Positions 1 to 10,760 of a stretch of 64,000 nucleotides of DNA are shown here, piece after piece; position 1 is the stretch's first letter; each line of letters starts with the position of its first letter. The translations under genes were made by a program, and so were the position numbers. Under the pieces are notes generated by a model that was not told the origin of the DNA, searched no databases, and saw only the letters and a list, made by a program, of their open reading frames with translations. This DNA comes from Nitzschia sp. pyKryTriq1 (Eukaryota; Bacillariophyta; Bacillariophyceae; Bacillariales; Bacillariaceae), in assembly GCA_956465555.1 (NCBI GenBank), contig OY101120.1, forward strand, positions 434,001 through 498,000. The letters run 5' to 3'.

Positions 1-20
1 GTAGAGAATCAGATTTGACC

Positions 21-1301
21 ATGTTTGCGATGAATGCTGCTTTCGATGAGCACAACGACATCGTTAACGTTGTTGGCTTTAGCGAAAACAACAGCAATAA
101 TGGATCAGATCCGTGTGCGCCCATTGTAGATATTGATACCATTTTCGACGACGACGAAGAAGAAGACGCTGTGACGATTCCCTCGTCGTCGTTCCATTAT
201 AATAAAGCGGATGCGTTTCAGCCAATGCCCCTTCAAGACGTTATTTTGTCTTCTGGTATGTTCGACTTGAGGGATGATTTCAAGTTTCACCATCATCAGC
301 CAACAGCACCAGCTGATGATATGAGAAGCAACTTTTCGTATTATCAGCATTATCATCATAATAAGTCCATCATCCCGTCCGATGACATCCTATCGGACGT
401 CCTCGATGAGCTGGATCACGTCACGTGTGATCTCCGCCCAGAAGAGATTGCACCCATGTCCATGATGCAGCAGCAGCATCAGCAGCAGCCACTCATCATG
501 CTGCCTACACTCTGTGATCCCGTGATCCCGGCACCGCAAAGCTTCAAGCACTTGCTTCCATGCCCGAAACCCAAACGGCGTGTGGTTTCCGATGAAAGCG
601 CTGCTTCCTCTGGTGCTTGTAACGTCAACAGCAGCCTCAGCATCGGGAACAACCACCTGCACCACCAATTCTTCGAGGATCGCGCCTCGATTCAAGTCAA
701 ACGTCAAATATTTGACGAAGACGACTCCTGTCAATTTGTTGTCAAGCGCCAAAGACTACTTGACGACGATCCTGCTACTGCTTATTGTGGTGGTGAAGAC
801 GACTCGGACGAGCAGCAAGGTGGAAAGTTTCGCCTGTATCAAGCCGAAAAATGGCACCAGAAGTTCCAGGAACTGATCAACTACAAGAACCTTCATGGTC
901 ACGCTCAAGTTCCCCATGGTTACCGCCCCAACCCTACTCTGGCGCGATGGGCGAAACGTCAACGTTATCAATACAAGTTGTTTCAAGAAAACAAGCCGTC
1001 TACCATGACGGACGAACGGGTCGCTGCCCTCGAGGCGTTGGGCTTTGTGTGGGATAGTCACTCGGCTCTGTGGGAGGAGCGGTATAACGAGCTGAAGGAA
1101 TTCGTTCGAATGGCGGGACATGCCAACGTACCCTCCATACACCCACCCAACCCCAAGCTGGCCATTTGGGTCAAGTGCCAGCGAAGGCAGTACAAACTGC
1201 TGCTGGCTGGTGAAGCCAGCAACATCACGCAAGCTCGCGTGGATCTGCTCAACCAGCTGAACTTTGTTTGGGAGATTCGACGTGGTGTGCACTCGTCGTA
1301 A
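21..1301 (+). CDS. Helicase-associated (HA) domain protein
   Basis: A 426-residue single-exon protein. The N-terminal two thirds is acidic, Ser/His/Gln-rich and probably disordered (a DDDEEEDA run near residue 47, a His/Gln cluster near 150). The C-terminal third carries two tandem HA repeats, about residues 278-340 and 350-420. Each has the pattern W-x(4)-F-x-x-L, G-H-A-x-V-P, P-N-P-x-L-A-x-W-x-K-x-Q-R, and ends in L-x-x-L-x-F-V-W. HA repeats (PF03457) were named from bacterial helicase-like proteins, but diatom genomes hold many free-standing HA proteins without a helicase core, as here. A DNA-binding or regulatory nuclear role is inferred. The open frame reaches back only to a TTG at base 15, so the ATG at 21 is used. 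Confidence 0.85.
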   Translation: MFAMNAAFDEHNDIVNVVGFSENNSNNGSDPCAPIVDIDTIFDDDEEEDAVTIPSSSFHYNKADAFQPMPLQDVILSSGMFDLRDDFKFHHHQPTAPADDMRSNFSYYQHYHHNKSIIPSDDILSDVLDELDHVTCDLRPEEIAPMSMMQQQHQQQPLIMLPTLCDPVIPAPQSFKHLLPCPKPKRRVVSDESAASSGACNVNSSLSIGNNHLHHQFFEDRASIQVKRQIFDEDDSCQFVVKRQRLLDDDPATAYCGGEDDSDEQQGGKFRLYQAEKWHQKFQELINYKNLHGHAQVPHGYRPNPTLARWAKRQRYQYKLFQENKPSTMTDERVAALEALGFVWDSHSALWEERYNELKEFVRMAGHANVPSIHPPNPKLAIWVKCQRRQYKLLLAGEASNITQARVDLLNQLNFVWEIRRGVHSS

Positions 1302-1600
1302 CGTTGGTACGTAATAATATCAGCGCATTCGGTCTGTCTTGCTTAAGGAAGTGGAAAAAATGTAAGATATATTATAAAGCAAACAAAATGTCTTGATTCA
1401 TTCTACTGGCTGTAGCCAGAGAACTACTCTACGAACTGGTACTCTACTAGCTAGTAGCAAGATATGACGTGGACCCCACTTTCATTCTGTGAATTCAACG
1501 CAAGGATCATGTCCATAGAGAAAAGAAGTAGTAGTGTGTCCAGATCTAAACAGGGAATATTGACAGCTGGTCCCAAGCAAGAAAACAGACTAGTATGATG

Positions 1601-2977
1601 TCATGTCAATTCTCCGGCCATGACACGTTGAAAGTGTTCATCGACAGTCTTGAGATCCTCTCGCATCCGTGCTATTTGTTGATCGTGGTTGTAGTACTTG
1701 CGATAATGCCGGATCATACATGCCAACCATATGCCAAACAAGAGATATATCGAACAAGTCGTGAAGAAGGAGAGGGTGGACATATGTTTCTGCTGCAACT
1801 TGGGCTTGGAAATAAATTCCTTTCCACAATAACCATCACCGAGTTCAGCACTTTGGCCGCAGGTAGTTCGGAGCACGGAAAGAAGGGCGTTTCCATTCAG
1901 TTTCACGTGATCTACCATGAGCAAGGAAATCGCTGAAAAGTCGCCCTCATAGACCCAGTCGACGAGACGTGCATTCAACTGAGATTTGGTATTGTCATCA
2001 ATCAGCGACGAGACGTGTGCCACACCTACTGCCGCTGCATGCGTGTCGACTTGCCACAAAGCCTGAATAGCATTCAAAGGATAATGATCCAAGGACGCGG
2101 GTGGTCCCAGAGCATAGTCACTGTCCGTAGCGTCATTGTTGGCGCTAGCAAGAACATATGATTTGAGATCCTGAAAGGTGGGACTGTTTGGTTTTGTACA
2201 TGGAATAATGCTTTGATTCTTGTTGTCGTTGTTGCTGGACGGGTAGCATGTCACAAGTTGATCCGAAAGATAATTCATTTTGGCACAGGACGACGCATAG
2301 GTATCTTGTCGATCGAGCGCCAGTAGGTAGCCACCCGAAGACAAGGCGGCTAGTTCCATCGTCTCGGCAACTGTCAGACCATACACATCACCACATGCCA
2401 CATAAGGTACCCCCAGAGACTCGTACACTTGCGACAAGGCTCCCACTGTCGTTTCCGCACTCATACTCGATGATGATGATGATGATGACGACTCCTCGTA
2501 CGCTAAATGCATGTGAAGAATGAGAACCAGTTCGTCTGGATTTTCCGAGACCCATCGGACCGCGTCCTGTACCAAGGTTTTCAATGTCACTGGTATTGTA
2601 ATCGCACCATGATGACAAATGACGGTTCCGTTTTGCAAGAGTTTCGGTCGCACATCCAATGCCCGCGCTCCATCGTTGAGTTGCTCGTACACGCTGCCGA
2701 TTTGATTCTTGGCGTACAAGTTGGTAGCACCCGAAACGCCCCGATTATTGGGAAGATAACCGGTAGCCGCATCGTGGCTCATTAAGAAACTGGCTTCGGA
2801 AAGCAACACGTCTGGATTCATCGACGGTAAATAACAGTCTGGAAACGAAAACTGGGCGGCTCTTGCTCGAGTGCAAGAATTGTGGGTAAACCCATGACAC
2901 TGCTGGCGCTGCTGCTGGGAGCCCCAGAAGTGTAGAATCAGAAAAAGACCAAAATACTCAAATAAGGTGCATTTCAT
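1601..2977 (-). CDS. PI-PLC-X-like phosphodiesterase, membrane anchored
   Basis: A 458-residue protein whose core reads as a PLC-like TIM-barrel phosphodiesterase. Visible elements are SHDAATGY (first catalytic His), ALDVRP (Asp and Arg of the second strand) and VICHHG (second catalytic His). This is the order found in PI-PLC X and related secreted phosphodiesterases. The ATG at 2977 starts a hydrophobic signal peptide (MKCTLFEYFGLFLILHFW); an upstream in-frame start would bury it. Near the C-terminus there is one membrane segment (about 20 residues around FFTTCSIYLLFGIWLACMI) followed by a basic tail, so the enzyme should be a type I protein facing the lumen or outside. The substrate is unknown. 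The poly-Ser run near residue 190 is low complexity. Confidence 0.8.
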   Translation of the reverse strand: MKCTLFEYFGLFLILHFWGSQQQRQQCHGFTHNSCTRARAAQFSFPDCYLPSMNPDVLLSEASFLMSHDAATGYLPNNRGVSGATNLYAKNQIGSVYEQLNDGARALDVRPKLLQNGTVICHHGAITIPVTLKTLVQDAVRWVSENPDELVLILHMHLAYEESSSSSSSSSMSAETTVGALSQVYESLGVPYVACGDVYGLTVAETMELAALSSGGYLLALDRQDTYASSCAKMNYLSDQLVTCYPSSNNDNKNQSIIPCTKPNSPTFQDLKSYVLASANNDATDSDYALGPPASLDHYPLNAIQALWQVDTHAAAVGVAHVSSLIDDNTKSQLNARLVDWVYEGDFSAISLLMVDHVKLNGNALLSVLRTTCGQSAELGDGYCGKEFISKPKLQQKHMSTLSFFTTCSIYLLFGIWLACMIRHYRKYYNHDQQIARMREDLKTVDEHFQRVMAGELT

Positions 2978-3769
2978 CTTTTTGTACGGTATGCTTTGAC
3001 GAAACATGCATACAGTTATAAGCAATGGGTGGATGGATGGACGCTTCTGTTGCTTGCGATGTGTTGCATGTGCTCACTCCATTATGTGCATTGTGCATCG
3101 CCAATAGCCCCATGCCCCATGCGGTGGGTTGGTCGTTGTTAAAATTTGGCTCTGCGCTCTACGTACTCGTAGTCTACCCTTTGGAGAGCAGAAAAAAATG
3201 AACAACATATGATATCTAGAAACATATATACGATCATTATTCTAAAACTTCTATGTTCGTACGTACGGTATAGATGCAGTGCAGTACAGTATGTAAGTTA
3301 AAGTTCGTGCGTGCAGTGCAGCGGGTCTGAGCACAGCAGTCATCGTGCAAAGTCCAGTGCAGTGCAGTACCGGTACGTACGTTACCGGTACGCAAATGCG
3401 AAGTCTGCAATGCGTCCGCAGGCGAAAGTCCCCCCCGCCACACGTTCCCGTTGTTCGGCGTCAGCGGCACTTTGCGTCGACAAAAAATCTTTTCTTGCAC
3501 TCTCTCGGCTCATCAGATGCAGCAAGACAAAGAGAGAATAGATGCTCACAAGTTCCGAGCGTAGGCTAAAACGCGGTCCGCAGGCGGCTTGTCCACGATG
3601 ATCCTCGACTGATCACCGAGCATCGTCGTGCGTGTCAGTGGTTGTCTCCAGTACCAACCATGAATCATGATTGAATGGTTGGAGATCATGCTGAAGCAGC
3701 AACCACCGACACAAGTCTAGTAATATTCGCCTGATCACTGAGATACTAGGCGAGCCTGTGTTTTACTAC

Positions 3770-4280
3770 CACTCCGATATGAAAAACACGAAAGACAACG
3801 AAACCGATATGACTTATTACTCCAATATGAACAGACGTACTCCGATATGAAAATTGACAAACCGAATGAACAACAACTTGAACGACGATTTATGAACAAC
3901 AATATGAAAATTTACCGCCCTGAATGAACAACTTGAACGACGATTATTATCACCTGACTACGAAAACAATGACTTGAACGTGAACGAAATAACAAGATAC
4001 GAAGAATCAATCATCATCAATCATGCCTACTGTACTGTACTGTACTGTACTGTACTGACTGTGAATGAATGAACAATTGAACGATGCAGACGCTTTCCCC
4101 ACTGGATACGAAAACACTTGAACGAAAAACGAACAAACACACGATATGGACACTATTATACATGAATGAATCTTACGAGCAATTGAGCAAACAAATGAAC
4201 GATATGAATTGAGAATGAATGAATATGATTACGAACGAAACAACGAATTGAACGAACGAACGATATAATACAAGACTATA
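3770..4280. repeat. Degenerate minisatellite field (GAATGAAC / GATATGAA)
   Basis: About 500 bases built from imperfect, irregularly spaced copies of GAATGAACGA, CCGATATGAA and AACTTGAACGACGATT. The last occurs twice about 60 bp apart. The composition is A-rich on the + strand with almost no T runs, unlike the flanks. It contains a pure TACTG-type microsatellite near 4030-4060. Confidence 0.5.
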
Positions 4281-4320
4281 CTACTGATCTGAAAAATGAG
4301 ACAGCATGCACAAGAGCCCC

Positions 4321-4367
4321 AGTTAATTTTATGGATTGCTGATCAGTTAATTTTATGGATTGCTGAT
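4321..4367. repeat. 24-bp direct tandem duplication
   Basis: AGTTAATTTTATGGATTGCTG followed by ATC is immediately repeated (units at 4321-4344 and 4345-4367) with near identity. This indicates a very recent slippage or duplication event. Confidence 0.7.
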
Positions 4368-4880
4368 GAAGACTTGAACTGCAGACTTTTTTATTTTCAA
4401 ACCCGAACGATACACTTACGAGCTTATCAACCTACCAGGTATGTAAGGATATCATGTATTTGTTGGATGCTGGGAACACTTGGATCGAAACCTTCCCTAT
4501 CATCATCATACATCATACTCACCTTTCTATATTGGAACCTCTTCCAGGACCATTGCCCCGACGATTGACCCTCAAGATACTACTTTGAAATTACCGAATT
4601 ACGTGGACCAGACACCGTACCTCTAGCCTAGAGAGAGAGACCCACAAGAACCTTTATACCATGAAAAAAACCTTATGCCTTCCGTGCCGCCCCCTTCCCT
4701 TCCCGATTGACACTATCATGTAAAGAAGCAACTTTTGAGGAATCACGCCAGCAGAAGAGCGATGACTGTCAGTCTACAGAATTTCAACTATTTCACCGCG
4801 AGATGAATTACTGATGAGAACTAGCCAGTTTTGAGACGAAATACCCAGAGTAAATGAATGACCTAGTATAAAATGAATAC

Positions 4881-4913
4881 GGGGAGTTGGCAAGAAGCTG
4901 CCTATAACTCCCC
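4881..4913. repeat. Hairpin-forming inverted repeat
   Basis: GGGGAGTT-GGCA, a 6-base loop, TGCC, a 3-base bulge, then AACTCCCC. The 12 paired positions make a strong hairpin in otherwise featureless DNA. It could be a structured RNA end, a foldback remnant or chance. Confidence 0.4.
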
Positions 4914-5745
4914 GGGCCACGGCCAATGCGTCTACCTCGTACACCGTAGTCTATCGATACTGAGTAGCGGTACTATATTTTAGTACTCGTACTCTACTAG
5001 TTTCAATGAATCGATCATCCAGCATTCTTTGGCGCAAGCCTGGCGAGTTTTAGATTGCGCTGGATTGGGCTCGTGGTAGTCTGGTACTTTTACAATCCAC
5101 CCATCATCGTTGCTGTCTGCTAGCTGTACCTGGCAGTACATCCGGATGAGAGATTACTTTTACTCTAGTAGACGACGAGCATCGAAATGGTGCAACCGCA
5201 ACCACACCATGTAGGAGGATCATTGTAGTAGTACTAGGACGAGTATGTACTATGTACTATGTCTTGAAGTCTGCTCTAGCTCAAGGTGTCGGCATCCTAT
5301 GAGTACGAAATACCGGTAGTCTCTACCTCTTCTCATCTCTCCACTCGGGGCAGAGAGATCTATTCGACTCTCTAGTAGATTAGAGCTACTAGTAGTACGG
5401 TAGTAGTACTCGATGAGTAGAGTACTACCGTACAATAGTACACCACATCTGAGCGTTATGTATCATACCGGTAGTTCGGAAATGTACGAAGTACTGACAT
5501 AGACCTTTCCTCGCGCCTGCCGCGTTCTCGTCGCGTCGTCGGATCTTTCGTGCTCCACGCTCGCGCTCTCACCGCGATATTGACGTGCAAGGTGTCGACA
5601 ATGATGTACGGTAGTGGGAAAATGCCAATACCACCTCTCGATCGATGCTTTGGATGTTCGCATTAGCATTTCACCTCCTTGGTGCTGCTAGACTTCTTCT
5701 TGTCTCCCTATCACATCGGTCATCATTTAAAAATATCCTGCCATA

Positions 5746-7659
5746 ATGTTGCGACACGTTGTAAGCAGCGCACCGCTAGCAGCGGCAGCGAGACGTTTGG
5801 GAAAGGATCATTCGTCGGTTTATCATTCCGGACGACGTCTCTTCACCACATCTAGGGAAAAGAGGGCCTTGAATCTAAATCAAATCAAAGGTGCCGGTGA
5901 AGAACAAAAGGCTTCTCCTTCTACCCCGCCGCCGTCTTCGGGAGGTGGTGGTGGCTCGTCCCCGGTTCCCATGATCTTGGGGGGTCTTGCGGTAGTGGGA
6001 GCCGGTGTGGCGTACAGCCAGGGTTGGATCCCCGGACTTTCGCAGCATCCGGAAGAAGCCGCTGAACAAAAGGCGGCAGCTGCTGCTGCTGCTGCTGGTG
6101 CTGTCGTAAAGAAAGACGGCGACAAGGAGAAGGCGAAAGACGCTCCTTCTACTAGCAGCAGCAGCGGAAACCGTGTCGTGAAAATCGAACTACCCAAAGG
6201 ATCCAAACGGTCGGCTCCCCCAGCGGCATCCGTGATTGGGCATCCTATTGGAGGCAACAAGGTGGAAATGAACCCCGCTCCTGCAACGACAGCATCGGGT
6301 GGTGACGCTAGTCATAATAATATTCCCACCGTGGATACTGCCTTGGAAGAACTCAAGTCCAAGCTTTCTCAGGAAACCTCTCTGACTCTCCAGGAAGCCC
6401 GCCGGGAACTCGCCAAGCTCAGCACGATGGCCATGTCGGAATTGGATGAAATGTCGCCAACTCAACTTAAGATTCGACTGATCCAGCTGGCCAAGGACTT
6501 GGAAGAGCGAACCAAGTGGGAAGCTGTTCGTTTGAAGGAGTTCTTGGCAATGAAAGAAAAAGAAGTGGAAGACAAGTAAGTTGCGGTCTAATGTTTTATT
6601 CAATAACTTTTGTTTCTGTCTGAATAAGTCTGAATGTGGCAACTGACTGACTTACTGACTGACTGACCGACTCACTCACAACGTTACGTGCGGTGCCCGT
6701 CAATGCGCATTAGGTACCTCATTCTAATGAAGAGACAAGGATTGGAGGCTCAGAGTACCATGGAACGAAAAATGAAAGATCTAGAGTACGAGTTGACCAC
6801 ACAAGCCGAAAAGGCAATCCAGGAAAAGGAGCAAGCCTTGCAAGTCATTGTGGATAATTCACTCAAGATTCAGGAACAACAGTTCAGTGAAGAAAAGGCG
6901 GATTTCGAAAAGAAGACCGAGGAAGCAATCAGCTCCAAGTACGAAGAGTTATTTGGAAAGTCCATTGCCGAAGCCAAGCAAAATTTTGCCCAAAAGATGG
7001 AACACAAGGTGCAACAAATCCAGGCCTTGTCAAAGAAGTTGGCGGACTTGGAGTTTGCGCTACAAAACACCAAGACGTATCAAACGGGATCTGTTCAGGC
7101 GCACCGTATGAGTGCTGCAGCGTTGTCGTTGATTGACAAGTTGGAGTCTTCCAAACCGGCAGGAGCTGCCGTGGCAGCTCTAAAGGCGGTTGCCGAAGAC
7201 AATGCTGTCATTTCTTCGGCGTTGGATGCGCTACCGGCTTCGGCAGCCTCCTCGGGTATTCCGACCCTTCAAGAGCTCCAAACAACGTTTGAAGAGCAAG
7301 TATACAAAAAGTGCCGCCGGGCGGCTTTGGTTCCAGCAGGACAACGGGGATTGGAAGGTCAGGTATTAGGAATGGTATTCTCGACGCTCAAATTCCCGCC
7401 AGGGCCAGAGGATCCGGCGCCAGAGTCAGAAAAGGACGCGGCCGAGTTTGTTCTGGCGAGGGCTCGTCGACATGTGCAACTTGGTGAACTGGAGCCAGCA
7501 GTGGCACAGATGGAGAAATTGACGGGCCAGGCAGCCTTTGTCGCCAAGGATTGGACGCAAAAAGCAAAGGAGCGCGTAGCCGCAGAAAAGGCGCTCAAGG
7601 TTATTCGCTTGGAATGTGCTTTGGCGAACGAAAGCATGAGCAATGGACCCAAAGAGTAA
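5746..7659 (+). CDS. MIC60: MICOS complex subunit MIC60 (mitofilin)
   Basis: Two exons: 5746-6575, then 6714-7659, giving 591 residues. The donor (GACAA|GTAAGT) is clear. The acceptor is either TTAG at 6712-6713 (used here) or AG at 6733-6734; both keep the frame, the second giving 584 residues. Domains in order: basic mitochondrial presequence (about residues 1-45), low-complexity linker, one membrane segment (about 75-97, VPMILGGLAVVGAGVAY), Ala/Lys/Ser linker, long coiled coil (about 210-410), and the C-terminal mitofilin domain (about 420-591) with the family-like ALxxL/GxxGRxxL-type helices. MIC60 sits in the mitochondrial inner membrane and shapes crista junctions. The length is close to that of fungal homologues. 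Diatoms, like most eukaryotes, are expected to keep it. Confidence 0.85.
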
Positions 7660-9733
7660 ACTATTCTGTAGAATGAACCGTCGTTCGCGAAATAATTTGA
7701 ATTTGAAACACGCAAGGGGAGTGAGTCTGATACTCTCTACTAGCTAGTACAAGTACTGAGTGATTGTCAGCACTTGAAAAACAAACCACTGGACTGTGCC
7801 GCACCTTCGTAGTAAGTGATAATAGACTCGCTTCTTGTGTCTGTCTGAGAGCGCAGCGGTGAATGGCAATGATAGGAGTAGAACGACTTTTTGGTTGATG
7901 CATCTTCGTCACCAGCAGTACTAGAGTCTGTACAGGTAGACATGTAAATCAGATGTTGCTTGTAGTATCATCAGATATACCGGTACATTATTGGGAAAAT
8001 GTTACTAAAGTAACATAAGACACGTATCGGGGGCTGTACTTCACGCTATTTCAAAGGTGCACCAAAATACATAGCACCAAAAAAAGTAACACTTGGAGTC
8101 GAATTAATCCGACCAACTAGACTAGAGGATAACGTGAGGCGAAGCGATGCTACGCGTGGCAAGATGGAAAGACACAAGGTGGAGTCACAACGGCCACTCG
8201 ATCGAGAGTGGCGCCGAGACCCTTGTAGCTCTTCCCCAAACCACCAAGTGCCAACCCAAAATCAACCGTTGGCTGATGAACAAACCTGGACCACCTCTTC
8301 TCAACACCAATAGGATGGCAGCGGCCTCTACTGCAAAGGCTCCCACCACCACAGCTTCTACCACAGAGGCTCTCGACCAAGAATCCAATGATAGAAAACT
8401 CGCCTTCAGCCTTCATCTGAACGAAGTTCGTTCGCTCTTCAAGTGAACATGTCCAATCTCTCACTACAAACATCACGTTTCTTCAAATAACAATATAATA
8501 TTAAATCCTTCAATCTCCTCCCCCGTCTGTTGTGTTTCTTGTTCTATCAAAGAGAAGACCGAGCGAGGAAATACTTCCTCAGTCAGTCCTCCAGGATTTC
8601 TGTCAGAATAACCACGTGGCGACCCTTTTTAGGTGGGCATATCTCAGAAGCAACCGAGCCTGGCGAAATCCTCACCAGGACAGTAATCGTGACGATGAAG
8701 ATTCTGAGGACAACGAAGATAGAATCTGGACGAAAAGCTTTCCAGAGATACGCATTGACTAACAAAAAACCGAGCAAGGTTGAGTCTATGAATTCTGCAG
8801 AGGCCAAGGAGGGAGATCGGCGCACTTCGGGGCATCCGAACTTGCGTTAGTAGACTACAGTACTAGTAGTCATCAAAACAATAATAGTATTCATATTACT
8901 TATTTGTATATTTCATCACGTGATTTTACGCGATATTTTATTCTTCCGACTTGCAAGTGATTTTGCGCGATGTGATGATGTTTCTTCATTTATCGTGTCT
9001 TTTATCCGTACAAGTTCTTTTCTCTGTAGAGTCTGGTACAAGGTCTACAGTAACATTTTGTGTTATTATAAATGCCATACCTTGACAGTATGGAAGTCAA
9101 CTGTATCTGTACAGTAGTGCGAAGTCCGAGGTCTTGTAGTAGATTTTATAAAACTTCAAACTATGATTACGTACTACTGTAGAGCAGAAGCCATTCTCAC
9201 GCAGCGCGGCTCTTCGCGCACTGTGTAGTTTCATAAAATACTTCATACAGTACAGTACAACCACTGTACTTACTTGTAAGTTGGTACTGGTACAGACAAT
9301 TCTCCGGTGGCTTCACTATCGGCAGAACTTATGGTTGTTTTTTTATCCTTGCCGGACAGCCCATCATTCAGTCTATAATAGCGGCAATAATGAGGCCTTT
9401 TCTGTGTCTTCTATCTGCTTCGATTGACTTTAACTGACCAACATTTATAGATATCCAAAATGTCCTTAGAGGCATTTTCGGATAGACAATTAGCTCAGAC
9501 ATATATATTTGGTCCAGTGAATTAAGGTTCCCGAAAACTTCATAAGTCGTATTTCGCCGCTTCCGGCAGTTCTGAGCTGTTGGTGAGAATTCCAATTGCC
9601 TCCTGGCAGTCTTATTCGCAGCGCGTTGTTGTTTGTTGTTCGGTGTCGATGCGATGATGGAGGCTCTCACAATTTCGAATCCGTCATCATCATCTCCTTC
9701 AGCCTTCGCCGTTTCAACGCACTCTCGCTCAAC
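7660..9733. other. Intergenic region with small unsupported ORFs
   Basis: About 2 kb without a recognisable gene. Two open stretches (8147-8446 and about 8530-8850, + strand) have protein-like composition but no family I recognise, and could be relics of a gene or mobile element. The rest is A/T-rich with GTAC and CTAGTAG patches (about 7730-7760, 7975, 9240-9300). Confidence 0.4.
8147..8446 (+). CDS. Small uncharacterised ORF (doubtful)
   Basis: A 99-residue ORF from an ATG. It is rich in Thr and Ala in the middle (STAKAPTTTASTTEA) and basic at the N-terminus. No motif, signal or membrane segment is visible. A second frame about 90 bases downstream (from about 8545, with SEEILPQSVLQDF and a later acidic DDEDSEDNED run) also looks protein-like, so the two may be remnants of one decayed gene. 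Support is weak: length and composition only. Confidence 0.2.
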   Translation: MLRVARWKDTRWSHNGHSIESGAETLVALPQTTKCQPKINRWLMNKPGPPLLNTNRMAAASTAKAPTTTASTTEALDQESNDRKLAFSLHLNEVRSLFK

Positions 9734-10627
9734 ATGATGGACATGCCGGTAGCTGCAGCAGCCCCGCGTCAACGACGGACAAGGATGACCTCATCTTTGA
9801 ACATTTCGGACAGGTTCTACTTCGCTACTGCATTGAACAAGGGCGGCATTGCATTGCTGGAAGAAGGCAAGGTTACCCGATCGCTAGAATTATTCCAGGA
9901 AGCGTTGGTGCTTTGTGGCCAGGCCGTGAGGCAGTTGGATGCCGAGGAGCCTCTTGAAACTGAAGTAGACCACGAAAGAGTTTGCAGCCAAGGCATGCAA
10001 CAAGAGCAATCCATGCTGCTCGATACCACTGACGACCAGGGTGCAAACCACCACGAAGAAAAGCGATCGGATTGCAGGACTTCACTCGACTGCTCATCCA
10101 GCCTTACCTTTGTCCCGACCAACCTTCAGTACATTGAACGAGTTGCTTCCAAATATGTTACCAATGGATTTGTGGATTGGAGGGCACTGAATCTAAACAA
10201 TCCTCAATCACTGCCTCCCACCATGTGTTCCTTCTTCCTGCTATCATTTGTTGCAACTTACAACGTCGCATTGTGCCATCAATTCAAAGGAATGTGTTTT
10301 GGCCCCGGAACTTCTCCCGCTTCAAGAAGCCAAGCTCTGCACAAGGCAACCAAAAGCTATGAAATTGTTCATCATATGATGGCTCAGGAGCCGGAGCTTC
10401 AAAGCGACATTTGGATGCTCATCGTGTTGATGAACAATCTCAGCCGTGTTCTAATCTGCATTGGCGACAACGAGCGAGCTACACTCTGCTCCCAGCGATT
10501 GCTTGCAATTCTAATGTATGTCAGTGACCATGAAGATCTGAACATGAAAGCCCAGATGTTTGAAAGATATTTTTCGAATGTGTCCAGCTTGATCCTTCGC
10601 AAATCCAAGACAGCAGCTGCTGCTTAA
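9734..10627 (+). CDS. TPR-like helical repeat protein, function unknown
   Basis: A 297-residue protein starting at MMDMPV. Upstream in-frame residues look like 5' leader. Helical pairs of TPR type are visible: about residues 22-50 (ALNKGGIALLEEGKVTRSLELFQEAL), about 165-185 (YNVALCHQF with the following helix RSQALHKATKSYEIVHHMM), and about 225-255 (LMNNLSRVLICIGDNERAT). The spacing is irregular, with a long polar insert at about 60-110. Diatom genomes contain many short proteins of this architecture. No partner or pathway can be read from the neighbours. Confidence 0.7.
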   Translation: MMDMPVAAAAPRQRRTRMTSSLNISDRFYFATALNKGGIALLEEGKVTRSLELFQEALVLCGQAVRQLDAEEPLETEVDHERVCSQGMQQEQSMLLDTTDDQGANHHEEKRSDCRTSLDCSSSLTFVPTNLQYIERVASKYVTNGFVDWRALNLNNPQSLPPTMCSFFLLSFVATYNVALCHQFKGMCFGPGTSPASRSQALHKATKSYEIVHHMMAQEPELQSDIWMLIVLMNNLSRVLICIGDNERATLCSQRLLAILMYVSDHEDLNMKAQMFERYFSNVSSLILRKSKTAAAA

Positions 10628-10760
10628 AAAGATGTAATATACTGTAATTAATGGCACTATATTATACTGACTGAAAATGTATAATTGTATTCTTTAGGCA
10701 TGGCGAACATCATATCATTTGAGATCGCAAAGGCGTGCTGTAGCCTGTAATATCGGCCAG

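Larger units (their letters stand above)
2978..5745. other. Long intergenic region with degenerate repeats
   Basis: There is no convincing coding sequence. It holds GTAC/ACCGGT-rich patches (about 3240-3400 and 5390-5480), a degenerate GAATGAAC/GATATGAA repeat field (about 3770-4280), a TACTG microsatellite (about 4030-4060), a 24-bp tandem duplication (4321-4367), a possible hairpin (4881-4913) and CTAGTAG-rich patches (5170-5430). Small ORFs here look like chance frames. The last 100 bases should carry the MIC60 promoter. Confidence 0.6.

Noticed and set aside
4881-4913. Treating the GGGGAGTT hairpin as a defined RNA gene
   Set aside because: The stem is good, but there are no other RNA-gene signals and no second convincing copy. 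A weaker GGGGAG/CTCCCC pair near 19747 shares only the outer bases.
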